Shown here: positions 56,039 through 64,000 of the stretch, piece by piece
How the letters are laid out: every line of letters begins with the position of its first letter
How positions within the stretch are numbered: position 1 is the stretch's first letter
Source: Methylocapsa sp. D3K7
GTDB taxonomy: Bacteria > Pseudomonadota > Alphaproteobacteria > Rhizobiales > Beijerinckiaceae
Length of the DNA stretch: 64,000 nucleotides
Assembly (NCBI RefSeq): GCF_029855125.1
Contig: NZ_CP123229.1
Location: forward strand, 558,001 to 622,000
Direction: 5' to 3'
The notes under the pieces: generated by a model
Seen by the model: only the letters and a program-made list of their open reading frames with translations
Database searches by the model: none
Told to the model about the DNA's origin: nothing
Translations under genes and position numbers: made by a program

Positions 56039-56389
56039 TCACGAGGCAAGACCAAGAAGGGCCGCCAAACGTCCGCGTACATCACTTAGCAGTTCGCCGT
56101 CGATCTTTCCGATGGGCGGCGACACCACCCGTCTTTTATCAATGGACTTCATCTGATCGATGAGAATTTGTCCTTGAATGGGTGACCCTTCCGCCAAAGC
56201 AAGTTTGAATGGCCAAAGTTTGGAACTGCGAGTGACCGGACAAACGATGATGAACGACGATTGCTGATTATAGGCTTCCTCCGAAATGATAAGAGCCGGC
56301 CTGCGCCCTGCCTGCTCGTGCCCCAAAGCGGGGTTGAAATCAACCCATATCAAGTCTCCCGCGCGCAGCAACGCAACGTCTCCGTTCAA
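56039..56389 (-). CDS. MazF/PemK-type toxin
   Basis: A 116-residue ribonuclease toxin of the MazF/PemK family. The start TTG at 56389 overlaps the antitoxin stop as TTGA, so translation is probably coupled. Core motifs are GDLIWVDFNPALGHEQAGRR PALIIS near residues 10-35, VCPVTRSS and GQILIDQMKSIDKRRV, which form the active-site loops of MazF-like enzymes. The longer frame above 56389 lies inside the antitoxin. It would cleave mRNA when the antitoxin is degraded. Confidence 0.9.
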   Translation of the reverse strand: MNGDVALLRAGDLIWVDFNPALGHEQAGRRPALIISEEAYNQQSSFIIVCPVTRSSKLWPFKLALAEGSPIQGQILIDQMKSIDKRRVVSPPIGKIDGELLSDVRGRLAALLGLAS

Positions 56390-56658
56390 GGGTCCCGCGG
56401 CGGCACGTCGGGCCAAGGAGCTTCCACGGCGCTCCAATCCTCGATGGGAGGCTCATGATCGGGCGCAAGGCGGCGCATTTCGGCGACCAAATCCTCAATT
56501 CGATAAACAAAACGGGGCTTCACCGGCGTCATTCGCACCTCTTTGCCCTCGACGGTGAGATCGATTTCCTGCCCGGGTTTTAGTGCCAGTTCGTCGACGA
56601 GCGGCTTCGGCAAGCGAATGGCCGAGGAATTCCCCCATTTGGCAATCTGCACACGCAT
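56386..56658 (-). CDS. MazE/AbrB-type antitoxin
   Basis: A 90-residue antitoxin. The N-terminal swapped-hairpin AbrB domain is typical of MazE: RVQIAKWGNSSAIRLPKPLV DELALKPGQEIDLTVEGKEV. The acidic C-terminal tail (RRLAPDHEPPIEDWSAVEAP) would wrap around the toxin. The start at 56658 has GGAG six bases upstream. A 21-bp perfect palindrome 15 bases before the start is a likely autoregulatory operator. Confidence 0.9.
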   Translation of the reverse strand: MRVQIAKWGNSSAIRLPKPLVDELALKPGQEIDLTVEGKEVRMTPVKPRFVYRIEDLVAEMRRLAPDHEPPIEDWSAVEAPWPDVPPRDP

Positions 56659-56672
56659 AATCATCTCCGCAT

Positions 56673-56693
56673 TGGATATACAATGTATATCCA
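56673..56693. promoter_or_regulatory. 21-bp perfect palindrome, antitoxin operator
   Basis: GGATATACAATGTATATCC (56674-56692), extended by a T/A pair on the outside, is a perfect palindrome around a central A. It lies 15 bases upstream of the antitoxin start, in the position of the MazE-MazF operator and promoter. Binding by MazE is inferred. Confidence 0.65.
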
Positions 56694-56741
56694 TGGGCGC
56701 CAATTGTCGAGGAGTTGTTCTCAGTGAGATCGGCGCAAGGT

Positions 56742-57293
56742 TTAAGTTGGATTTGGGCCGCGCGACATGGCGGCAACCCCGGTGCGCGACACTTCGACGA
56801 GACCGATCGGCCGCATGAGCTCGATGAACTGATCGATCTTGCCGACCGCGCCTGTCAGCTCGAACACAAAACTCTCGATGGAGGCATCGATCACCCGGGC
56901 ACGAAAAGCGTCGGCAAGCCGCAAGGCCTCGTCACGGTCTTGACCGGTGCCGGCGACCTTGATCATCGCGAGTTCGCGCTCGACCGCATTGCCCCGCAAG
57001 GTGAGATCCGTGACTTTATGGATCGGCACCAGCCGTTCCAGCTGATGGCCGATTTGCTCGATCGCTTCGGGCGTGCCCGAGGTGACGATGGTGATGCGCG
57101 AGAGATGTTCCGCATGCGCCACTTCGGCGACCGTCAGGCTCTCGATATTGTAACCGCGACCGGAAAAAAGTCCGACGACGCGGGCGAGCACACCCGGCTC
57201 GTTATCCACCAGGACCGAAAGCGTATGCACTTCGATGTTGGGTTTACCGATGGCCGAGGAATAGGGCGACAGCGGCGGCGCGGGAGCGTTCAT
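56742..57293 (-). CDS. ilvN: Acetolactate synthase small (regulatory) subunit
   Basis: A 183-residue regulatory subunit with an ACT domain at the N terminus (NIEVHTLSVLVDNEPGVLAR, VVGLFSGRGYNIESLTVAEV) that binds the feedback inhibitor valine, and a C-terminal domain (ELAMIKVAGTGQDRDEALRL). The start at 57293 is 4 bases after the ilvB stop. It activates IlvB and confers valine sensitivity. The toxin-antitoxin pair begins 83 bases downstream of its end. Confidence 0.94.
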   Translation of the reverse strand: MNAPAPPLSPYSSAIGKPNIEVHTLSVLVDNEPGVLARVVGLFSGRGYNIESLTVAEVAHAEHLSRITIVTSGTPEAIEQIGHQLERLVPIHKVTDLTLRGNAVERELAMIKVAGTGQDRDEALRLADAFRARVIDASIESFVFELTGAVGKIDQFIELMRPIGLVEVSRTGVAAMSRGPNPT

Positions 57294-57297
57294 GTCA

Positions 57298-59058
57298 TTA
57301 CACCAGCATCTTGCCGGCGGCATCGATCGCGGCTTCGAGGTCCGCGTCATGGCCCGGCAGAATCATCTCATTATGCGCCTTGCCGGACGGTATCATCGGC
57401 AGGCAATTTTCGGTTTTGTCGACGACGCAATCGAAGATGACCGTGTTCGGGGTCTCGATCATCTCGACGATCGCATCATCGAGTTTGGCAGGGTCCGAAC
57501 AGCGGATTCCATGCGCGCCATACGCGTCCGCAAGCTTGACGAAATCCGGCAGCGCTTCTGAATAGCTCTCGGAATAGCGGCCATCGTGCAAGAGTTCCTG
57601 CCATTGCCGCACCATCCCCATATATTCATTATTGAGGATGAAGACCTTGACCGGCAGGCGGTATTGCGCGGCCGTCGAGAGTTCTTGGATATTCATCAGG
57701 ATCGAGGCCTCGCCGGCGATGTCGATGACGAGCGCATCGGGATGCGCCATCTGCGCGCCGATCGCCGCCGGAAGCCCGTAGCCCATGGTGCCGAGGCCAC
57801 CCGATGTCATCCAGCGGTTCGGCGCCTCGAAGTGATAGTGCTGCGCCGCCCACATCTGATGCTGGCCGACTTCCGTCGTGATATAGGTGTCGCGCGCCTT
57901 CGTCAGCTCGTAGAGACGCTGCACCGCATATTGCGGCTTGATGACATCCTTCGAGTTCTTGAAGGACAGCGATTTGCGTGACCGCCATTTGTCGATTTGC
58001 GCCCACCATTTTGCGAGCGCGGCCTTGTCGGGTGCAAGGTCGCGCGCCCGCCAGGCGTCAAGAAGCTGGCGCAGCACATGCGCGCAATCCCCGACAATGC
58101 CGAGATCGACCTTCACATTCTTGTTGATCGAGGAGGGATCGATGTCGATATGAATCTTCTTCGAGCCAGGCGAGAAAGCGTCGAGCCGCCCGGTGATACG
58201 ATCATCGAAGCGGGCACCGATGGCGATCATCAAATCGCAATCATGCATCGCATTGTTGGCCTCGTAGGTGCCGTGCATGCCAAGCATCCCGAGCCAATTT
58301 TTGCCCGACGCCGGATAAGCGCCGAGCCCCATCAAGGTCGAGGTGAGCGGAAACCCCGTGAGGTCAGCCAGTTCGCGCAGCAGCCGCGAGGCCTTGGGGC
58401 CGGCGTTGATGACGCCGCCGCCGGTATATAAAATCGGCCGCCGTGCCGCCGCCATCAGGGTGACGGCCTGCTGGAGCTTGTCCAGATCGCCATCGAGTTT
58501 CGGCCGGTAGGTCTTGTGCTCGATATTGCGCGGCCCGATATACGTGCCGATCGCAAATTGCACGTCCTTGGGAATATCGATCACGACCGGACCCGGACGC
58601 CCGTTTTGCGCCACATAAAAAGCCTCGTGCAGAATTCGCGGCAGATCCTCGATCTGGCGGACGAGGTAATTGTGCTTGGTGCAATGACGGGTGATACCGA
58701 CGGTGTCGCATTCCTGAAAGGCGTCGGACCCGATGAGATGGGTCGGCACCTGGCCGGTGATGCAGACCACCGGGATCGAATCCATGAGCGCATCGGTCAA
58801 ACCGGTCACCGCATTGGTGGCGCCAGGCCCCGAGGTCACCAACAACACACCCGCTTTGCCGCTCGAACGGGCAAAGCCTTCGGCCGCATGGGCGGCGCCT
58901 TGTTCGTGGCGCACCAGCACATGCTTGATGTGTTTTTGATGAAACAAGGCATCGTAAATCGGCAGGACGGCGCCGCCCGGATAGCCGAAAATCGTGTCGA
59001 CTCCCTGATCCCGCAACGCGCGGACAACCATCTCCGCGCCGCTCATCACATTGGTCAT
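57298..59058 (-). CDS. ilvB: Acetolactate synthase large (catalytic) subunit
   Basis: A 586-residue ThDP- and FAD-dependent enzyme that condenses two pyruvates to acetolactate, or pyruvate with 2-oxobutyrate. The catalytic glutamate is in VRHEQGAAHAAEGFARSSG near residue 50. The C-terminal ThDP motif reads DIAGEASILMNIQELSTAAQ with FILNNEYMGMVRQWQ; the usual GDG is GEA here, a variant common in Hyphomicrobiales IlvB. The start at 59058 (MTNVMSGAEMVVRAL) has GGAG six bases upstream; a TTG 12 bases earlier is less likely. A transcription attenuator lies upstream. Confidence 0.95.
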   Translation of the reverse strand: MTNVMSGAEMVVRALRDQGVDTIFGYPGGAVLPIYDALFHQKHIKHVLVRHEQGAAHAAEGFARSSGKAGVLLVTSGPGATNAVTGLTDALMDSIPVVCITGQVPTHLIGSDAFQECDTVGITRHCTKHNYLVRQIEDLPRILHEAFYVAQNGRPGPVVIDIPKDVQFAIGTYIGPRNIEHKTYRPKLDGDLDKLQQAVTLMAAARRPILYTGGGVINAGPKASRLLRELADLTGFPLTSTLMGLGAYPASGKNWLGMLGMHGTYEANNAMHDCDLMIAIGARFDDRITGRLDAFSPGSKKIHIDIDPSSINKNVKVDLGIVGDCAHVLRQLLDAWRARDLAPDKAALAKWWAQIDKWRSRKSLSFKNSKDVIKPQYAVQRLYELTKARDTYITTEVGQHQMWAAQHYHFEAPNRWMTSGGLGTMGYGLPAAIGAQMAHPDALVIDIAGEASILMNIQELSTAAQYRLPVKVFILNNEYMGMVRQWQELLHDGRYSESYSEALPDFVKLADAYGAHGIRCSDPAKLDDAIVEMIETPNTVIFDCVVDKTENCLPMIPSGKAHNEMILPGHDADLEAAIDAAGKMLV

Positions 59059-59117
59059 CGTTGGCTCCAAGGCTCCCCGCGAGAGAGAGTGTTCGCGATT
59101 TCCAGCATTTGGGCAAT

Positions 59118-59138
59118 AAAAAAGGCCCCTGAGGGCCT
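59118..59138 (-). terminator. ilvB attenuator terminator
   Basis: On the minus strand AGGCCC (59138-59133) pairs with GGGCCT (59128-59123) across a TCAG loop, followed by six T residues (59123-59118). It lies 60 bases before the ilvB start, 29 bases after the leader peptide stop. The 5' arm overlaps CGAGGC, which can instead pair with GCCTCG upstream, forming an antiterminator. This is a Rho-independent attenuator. Confidence 0.8.
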
Positions 59139-59167
59139 CGGATATGCGCCAGTCGAGGCTGCGGAAG

Positions 59168-59215
59168 TTAATTCCGGCCCTTCTCCAGCGCGCAGTCTAC
59201 GATAAGCTTGGTCAA
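59168..59215 (-). CDS. ilv leader peptide
   Basis: TTG at 59215 (ribosome site gggagag, 5 bases before) starts a 15-codon peptide, MTKLIVDCALEKGRN, ending at TAA 59168-59170. Consecutive Leu-Ile-Val codons, and another Leu, are the control codons expected for branched-chain amino acid attenuation: ribosome stalling there would free the antiterminator. The protector hairpin CGGAA-TTAAC-TTCCG covers the last two codons and the stop region. Translation of this peptide is inferred. Confidence 0.65.
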   Translation of the reverse strand: MTKLIVDCALEKGRN

Positions 59216-59326
59216 AAGACTCTCCCGTCGCTTTGACGTTTTGAATAGCTAGCCGAAGCTGGCGCGAGGGTCAAGCGCGAAAACCTCGAGCCCCGCGATG
59301 TGGGCGGGGCCCGGCGGTGTGCCTTC

Positions 59327-61390
59327 TCAATTGTCCAAAAAGCTTCGCAGCTTCCGCGAGCGCGACGGATGTTTCAGCTTGCGCAGCGCCTTGGCTTCGA
59401 TCTGGCGGATACGCTCGCGGGTCACCGAGAACTGCTGGCCAACTTCCTCAAGCGTGTGATCGGTGTTCATGCCGATTCCAAACCGCATCCGCAGCACGCG
59501 TTCCTCGCGTGCCGTCAACGAGGCGAGCACCCGTGTCGTCGTCTCGCGCAGATTCGACTGGATCGCCGCGTCGATCGGCAGAATGGCGTTTTTGTCCTCG
59601 ATGAAATCGCCGAGATGTGAATCTTCCTCGTCGCCGATTGGGGTTTCGAGCGAAATCGGCTCCTTGGCGATCTTGAGCACTTTGCGCACTTTTTCGAGCG
59701 GCATGGCAAGCTTTTCCGCAAGCTCCTCGGGAGTTGGCTCCCGGCCAATCTCATGCAGCATCTGCCGCGACGTGCGCACGATCTTGTTGATCGTCTCGAT
59801 CATATGCACCGGAATGCGGATCGTTCTTGCTTGATCGGCGATACTGCGGGTGATCGCCTGCCGTATCCACCAAGTGGCATAGGTCGAGAATTTATAGCCG
59901 CGCCGGTACTCGAATTTATCGACGGCTTTCATCAAGCCGATATTGCCTTCCTGAATCAAATCCAGGAATTGCAAACCGCGATTGGTGTATTTCTTGGCGA
60001 TCGAGATGACAAGGCGCAGGTTCGCCTCCACCATTTCCTTCTTGGCCTGCCGCGCTTCCCGCTCGCCTTTTTGCACGAGATGAACGATCCGGCGGAATTC
60101 CTGAATCTCAAGCCCAGTCTCGGTGGCGAGGTTATGAATTTCCGACAGGAGATCCTTGATCTGCTCCTTCGCCCGGGCGACGAAATCCTTCCAGCCACGG
60201 CCGCCGAGTTTTGACACCCGCAAAAGCCATTTCGGGTCGAGCTCGGAGTTCTGATAATTTTTGAGAAAATCCTCGCGAGTGACCCCTGAGCCTTCGGCGA
60301 GGCGCAACAGCTTCGTCTCAAGCCCGATCAAGCGCCGGTTGATGTCGTAAAGCTGATCGACCAGCGCCTCGATCCGGTTCGGATTGAGGGAGAGCGATTT
60401 GACATCGACAACGATTTCCTTCTTGAGCGCTTTGTACTTGCGCTCCTGCGACGGGGTCAGCGTTTCATTCTTCAATTTGTTGACGACGTTCTGATCCTGC
60501 AGACGCCGGAGCTTCTTATAGGTCCCGGCGATCCGGTCAAAGGTATCGACCACCTTGGGTTTGAGTTCGGCTTCCATCGCCGACAGCGAGACCGAATTTT
60601 CCATGTCGTCTTCATCGTCAAAGGCGTCCTCTGGAATTGGCGCGTCGCCGCCATCTTCCCCTGCGGGACGCAGGCGCGCGGGCGGGTCGATCGGCGCGAT
60701 CGCCGGAGCCTGCTGTTGCTGCTGCTGCAAGGCGAGCGCCTCGGCGGCGCCCGGCGCCGTCATATCGATCTTCGGCGTATTCTTACCATCGGGGCCGGCA
60801 TAGGTCGCTTCAAGATCGATGATGTCGCGCAGCAGAACTTTGCTTTCGTTCAGTTCGTCACGCCATATAATAATCGCCTGAAACGTCAGCGGGCTCTCGC
60901 AGAGCCCGGCGATCATCGCCTCGCGGCCCGCCTCGATGCGCTTGGCAATGGCGATCTCGCCCTCGCGCGACAGGAGTTCGACCGAACCCATTTCGCGCAA
61001 ATACATCCTGACGGGATCGTCGGTGCGATCGGCGGGCTCGGACGAACGCGTCGTAACCGCCTTGGACTGCACGGCCTCGACCAGATCGCCGCCCTGCGGC
61101 TCTTCCTCTTCCTCGCCAGCCTCGTCGGCGGCCGCTTCGTCCTGCTCTTCGTTCTCGACGACGTTGATGCCCATTTCATTCAGCATCGACAAAATATCTT
61201 CGATCTGCTCGGAATTCACTTCCTCCGACGGAAGCACGGCATTCAATTCGGCATAGGTGACAAAGCCCCGCTTTTTGGCGAGCTTGATCATCCGCTTGAC
61301 GGCGGCATCGGTGAGATCGAGCAAAGGGCCGTCGGCGACTTCGACCGTGCCGCGCTCCGCCTCGGTTGTCTCACTGTCCTTTTTCGCCAT
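59327..61390 (-). CDS. rpoD: Primary sigma factor of RNA polymerase (sigma-70)
   Basis: A 687-residue primary sigma factor. Regions in order: 1.1 (about 25-95, [20 protein letters not shown]), acidic linkers, 1.2 ([20 protein letters not shown]), the non-conserved region (about 180-420), 2.1-2.4 ([60 protein letters not shown]), region 3 and region 4 ([40 protein letters not shown]). The start at 61390 has ggagg upstream. It recognises housekeeping promoters. It lies downstream of dnaG, the usual macromolecular-synthesis layout. Confidence 0.97.
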   Translation of the reverse strand: MAKKDSETTEAERGTVEVADGPLLDLTDAAVKRMIKLAKKRGFVTYAELNAVLPSEEVNSEQIEDILSMLNEMGINVVENEEQDEAAADEAGEEEEEPQGGDLVEAVQSKAVTTRSSEPADRTDDPVRMYLREMGSVELLSREGEIAIAKRIEAGREAMIAGLCESPLTFQAIIIWRDELNESKVLLRDIIDLEATYAGPDGKNTPKIDMTAPGAAEALALQQQQQQAPAIAPIDPPARLRPAGEDGGDAPIPEDAFDDEDDMENSVSLSAMEAELKPKVVDTFDRIAGTYKKLRRLQDQNVVNKLKNETLTPSQERKYKALKKEIVVDVKSLSLNPNRIEALVDQLYDINRRLIGLETKLLRLAEGSGVTREDFLKNYQNSELDPKWLLRVSKLGGRGWKDFVARAKEQIKDLLSEIHNLATETGLEIQEFRRIVHLVQKGEREARQAKKEMVEANLRLVISIAKKYTNRGLQFLDLIQEGNIGLMKAVDKFEYRRGYKFSTYATWWIRQAITRSIADQARTIRIPVHMIETINKIVRTSRQMLHEIGREPTPEELAEKLAMPLEKVRKVLKIAKEPISLETPIGDEEDSHLGDFIEDKNAILPIDAAIQSNLRETTTRVLASLTAREERVLRMRFGIGMNTDHTLEEVGQQFSVTRERIRQIEAKALRKLKHPSRSRKLRSFLDN

Positions 61391-61610
61391 CAATGGCCTC
61401 CAAATTCGAGGATTTATGTATTTGCCGGAAGTTTACCGGTCACGAACCTTGCCGGTTAATCTGCCACTATGAGTTAATGACTGACCGCCACGAATGATCG
61501 CCACTCCTGGCCGGTAAAAGACTTTCCTTCGCGACGTGCTGCAACCGTTTATCATCCACAATCCCGCACCGCGATCAGGCTTTCAACGCCGCCGGTTGGC
61601 CCGCACACAC

Positions 61611-63566
61611 TTATAATGACCCGCCAGGCCGACCAGATTGAACGCCAAAACCATCTATCGCGGCCTCGATCCCCCCGAGTGCCGACAATTGCGCCTGAAT
61701 ATCCTTGAGACGGCCGAGATTAGCTTCGCTGGAATCCTTACCTAGCGCCAATTCCGCCAATTGCAACTCCTTATGTAACGCCCTGGCGCGGCGATGCAAG
61801 CTTAAGGCTTGCTTCAAAACCTCCCCGGCGTCAGCCTCGGCGGCCTCGGGTTTGAGATACCAGTGCGATGCATGCGCCGCCATGGCGTCCAGCTTTCGCA
61901 GAACAGGCGCGAAACCCTGATGCTCTACGGCACTGCGAAGGCTTGCCGCAGCGTCGCCCGGCTGGCCCTCCCCGGCGGCCGCCGACGAAGAGTAGGCAAT
62001 GAGCGCATCGCGCAAAGCTCCCGCTTCGGAGCTGGAAAAACCAATCTCGGCCAAATCCTCGACATATGAGCCAATCAGTCCCGGGTGACTGAGAAGAAGC
62101 AATAAAATCAATCCTTCACGCGCTGGAAGGCGCGACTGTCCAGGCCGGAACAAGGGGGAGGTCATGAGATTTCGGCTCACCTGCGGCGGGAGAGTCAAAT
62201 CGGTTTGGAGCCCGCCAACCCTTTGCCAGGAGGGTCTGGATCCGGGGGTCCTGGCGGCCCCCCTGAACGGGCGGGAGGGGTCTCTCGTAAAGAACGGCCG
62301 GCCAAACAACCGCGGCAGGCGCGCCTTGAATTCCGCCTGATAATAGCGGTGCAGCGTCTCGTCCCTGATGTCCCGGACGATCTCGCCAAAACGCCGCTCG
62401 AGCCCGGCGCGGCGTTCGGGTGTCGCGAAGATTTTGTTTTCGGTCTCCCGGATCCAGATCAAATCCGCGAGCGGCTGTGCCTGGGCCAGCAGCTGCGAAA
62501 CCGCCTCACGCCCCCCCGCGCGGGCGAGATCATCCGGATCTTCGCCTTCGGGCAAAAGCGCGAAGCTCAAAGACCGGCCCGGCCCGATCAGCGGCAGCGC
62601 CATGTCGATGGCCCGGTATGCGGCCTTGCGGCCCGCCCGGTCGCCATCGAAACAAAGCACGGGCTCTTCCGCCATTTTCCATAAAAGTTCGCATTGCTCG
62701 GCGCTCAAGGCGGTGCCAAGCGGCGCGACCGTGGCTTCAAACCCCACCGATGCCATCGCAATCACATCGATATAGCCCTCGACAACAATGAGAGGCGTTC
62801 CATCATGCGCGGCCTTGCGGGCGCGATGATGATTAAAAAGGATGGCGCCTTTGTGGAAGAGCGCCGTTTCCGGCGAATTGAGATATTTTGCCTGGGCGTC
62901 CTTGGCGAGCGCCCGGCCGCCAAAGGCGATGACCTTGCCGCCCGCATCATGGATCGGAAACATGATGCGGTCGCGGAAACGGTCATAGGGGACCGCGATC
63001 TCCTCGCCATGGATCAAAAGCCCGGCCTCGATCATCGCTGGCACGGGGATTCCCCGGGCCGCGAGGGCATCCCGCAAGGCATATTTTTCCGGCAAGGCGT
63101 AGCCCAGCTGAAACCGGCCCTGCGTTTCGGAATCGAGGCCGCGCCCGGCGAGATAAGCGCGGGCGGCGCTCCCGTGCCCTCCAGCAAGTTGCGTGCAAAA
63201 ATACGCCGCCGCGAGCGCCAACACTTCATGCAGGCTTGTGCGGGCTTTCTCTTCCGCCTCGGCCTCAGGCGAAACGCGCGGCAGGGCGAGCCCCGCCTCA
63301 TGGGCAAGCTGTTTGACCGCCTCCGGAAAACTCAGCCCCTCGGTTTCCATCAGAAAATCGAAGATATTGCCATTTTTGCCGGCCGAATGATCAAACCAGG
63401 CCATTTTCTGGTCATTAACGAAGAACGAGGGTGTCTTTTCGGAGTTGAAGGGGGAGAGGCCCTTCCATTCCCGCCCTGCCCTTAACAATTTGACGCGGTG
63501 GCGCACAACCTCCGATACCGGAAGCCGGGCTTTGATCTCATCGAGAAAGGACGGCGGAAATCGCAT
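61611..63566 (-). CDS. dnaG: DNA primase with degenerate zinc-binding domain
   Basis: A 651-residue primase that lays RNA primers at replication forks. The TOPRIM core contains PLIVVEGYIDVIAMASVGFE, APLGTALSAEQCELLWKMAE and VLCFDGDRAGRKAAYRA, with the catalytic glutamate and DxD motif. The N-terminal zinc-ribbon has lost its ligands: where most DnaG proteins have CPFH...C..C, this one reads LSPFNSEKTPSFFVNDQKMA WFDHSAGKNGNIFDF. Zinc-less DnaG is known in Hyphomicrobiales. The C-terminal part (about 430-651) would bind the replicative helicase. rpoD begins 220 bases downstream; that gap holds the rpoD promoter and no gene. Confidence 0.95.
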   Translation of the reverse strand: MRFPPSFLDEIKARLPVSEVVRHRVKLLRAGREWKGLSPFNSEKTPSFFVNDQKMAWFDHSAGKNGNIFDFLMETEGLSFPEAVKQLAHEAGLALPRVSPEAEAEEKARTSLHEVLALAAAYFCTQLAGGHGSAARAYLAGRGLDSETQGRFQLGYALPEKYALRDALAARGIPVPAMIEAGLLIHGEEIAVPYDRFRDRIMFPIHDAGGKVIAFGGRALAKDAQAKYLNSPETALFHKGAILFNHHRARKAAHDGTPLIVVEGYIDVIAMASVGFEATVAPLGTALSAEQCELLWKMAEEPVLCFDGDRAGRKAAYRAIDMALPLIGPGRSLSFALLPEGEDPDDLARAGGREAVSQLLAQAQPLADLIWIRETENKIFATPERRAGLERRFGEIVRDIRDETLHRYYQAEFKARLPRLFGRPFFTRDPSRPFRGAARTPGSRPSWQRVGGLQTDLTLPPQVSRNLMTSPLFRPGQSRLPAREGLILLLLLSHPGLIGSYVEDLAEIGFSSSEAGALRDALIAYSSSAAAGEGQPGDAAASLRSAVEHQGFAPVLRKLDAMAAHASHWYLKPEAAEADAGEVLKQALSLHRRARALHKELQLAELALGKDSSEANLGRLKDIQAQLSALGGIEAAIDGFGVQSGRPGGSL

Positions 63567-63647
63567 GGTCGCACCACCGAATCAAAGGCGCGGCGAACCG
63601 TAAAGAACTATCATACTTATCCCGCCAATTCACAGGCAGGCCGGACG

Positions 63648-64000
63648 TCATCTGTGATGCAGCTGGTCATTCTCGGCGATATGCGCTTGCCAATCGTGGC
63701 GCTCAAGCTCTGGATCGAGATGCTCCTCCAGCGGCCGCCCCACGCAAAGGTATGCGACAAGCTTCCAGGCTGGCGGAACCGCGAGGGCGCGGCAAACCTC
63801 CACGGGATCGAGGATGGAGACCCAGCCGACGCCAAGACCTTCGGCCCGCGCCGCGAGCCATAAGGTGTGCACCGCCGCAACCACGGAATAGTCCAGCATC
63901 TCCGGCATGGTTTTGCGGCCAAGGCCGGCGCCTGCGTCCGTCGCATGGTCGCAGAAGACCGCGAGGTGGACAGGCGCTTCGCGCAGCCCCGAGAGTTTGA
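63648..64000 (-). CDS. bluB: BluB-like nitroreductase-family protein (partial, C-terminal end)
   Basis: The coding region enters from the window's right edge; about 117 residues are visible, ending at 63648. Conserved blocks are HLAVFCDHATDAGAGLGRKT, MPEMLDYSVVAAVHTLWLAA, RAEGLGVGWVSILDP and AWKLVAYLCVGRPLEEHLDP, typical of BluB (5,6-dimethylbenzimidazole synthase), which destroys FMNH2 to make the lower ligand of cobalamin. No start codon is in view. It ends about 80 bases from the dnaG start, on the same strand. Confidence 0.85.
   Translation of the reverse strand, partial: KLSGLREAPVHLAVFCDHATDAGAGLGRKTMPEMLDYSVVAAVHTLWLAARAEGLGVGWVSILDPVEVCRALAVPPAWKLVAYLCVGRPLEEHLDPELERHDWQAHIAENDQLHHR

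Overview
The window looks like chromosome of an alphaproteobacterium of the order Hyphomicrobiales (Rhizobiales), most plausibly a Beijerinckiaceae-like lineage. This is inferred from the fabA-fabB-fabI cluster, the dnaG-rpoD and ilvB-ilvN-ilvC layouts, the style of RecA, AlaS, DnaG and RpoD, and the moderately high GC. No rRNA and no species-level marker is present, so the genus is not assigned.

Layout. Positions 1-9.8 kb: an aminotransferase, an arsR-arsC-acr3 arsenic operon, a Tim44-domain protein, a large membrane acyltransferase, the fabA-fabB-fabI unsaturated fatty acid operon and tRNA-Ser(CGA). Positions 9.8-13 kb: a partly decayed block (SDR and PNPOx-like remnants around an intact DUF1348 gene), a lipoprotein, a 31-residue membrane peptide and a TetR regulator. 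Positions 13.1-20.7 kb: an XRE regulator followed by six tightly packed genes for a hydrogenase-4/complex I-like membrane complex. Its large subunit has lost the cysteines that hold the NiFe site (Ehr type), while its small subunit keeps the Fe-S cysteines. Positions 20.7-33 kb: an accessory stretch with DedA, OtsA, a decayed HWE kinase, a HAF-like exported protein, a LuxR regulator, a carbamoyltransferase fragment, a cytochrome c, a giant exported G8/CEMIP-like protein and an L,D-transpeptidase.

Positions 33.4-36.9 kb are a composite mobile element: an IS1595-type transposon with terminal inverted repeats and an 8-bp target duplication. It carries cargo, including an HNH-nuclease gene that was itself split by an IS630 element. 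Removing the IS630 copy restores a single 272-codon frame exactly. recA starts 92 bp beyond the element, with a near-consensus LexA box in between, followed by alaS.

Positions 41-47 kb hold small housekeeping genes (Usp, phasin, SixA-like phosphatase, exported proteins, the DUF463/DUF697 pair). Positions 47-54 kb hold an accessory metabolic cluster (AraC regulator, GST, ThDP enzyme, carboxymuconolactone decarboxylase-like protein, cytosolic PQQ-type propeller) and a CDF metal exporter. Positions 54.9-59.2 kb hold the branched-chain amino acid genes ilvB-ilvN, a mazEF-like toxin-antitoxin pair inserted before ilvC, and upstream of ilvB a complete transcription attenuator with a 15-codon leader peptide. 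Positions 59.3-64 kb hold rpoD, dnaG and the end of a BluB-like gene. A 40-bp identical repeat containing a parS-like palindrome occurs at 1.4 kb and 47.0 kb.
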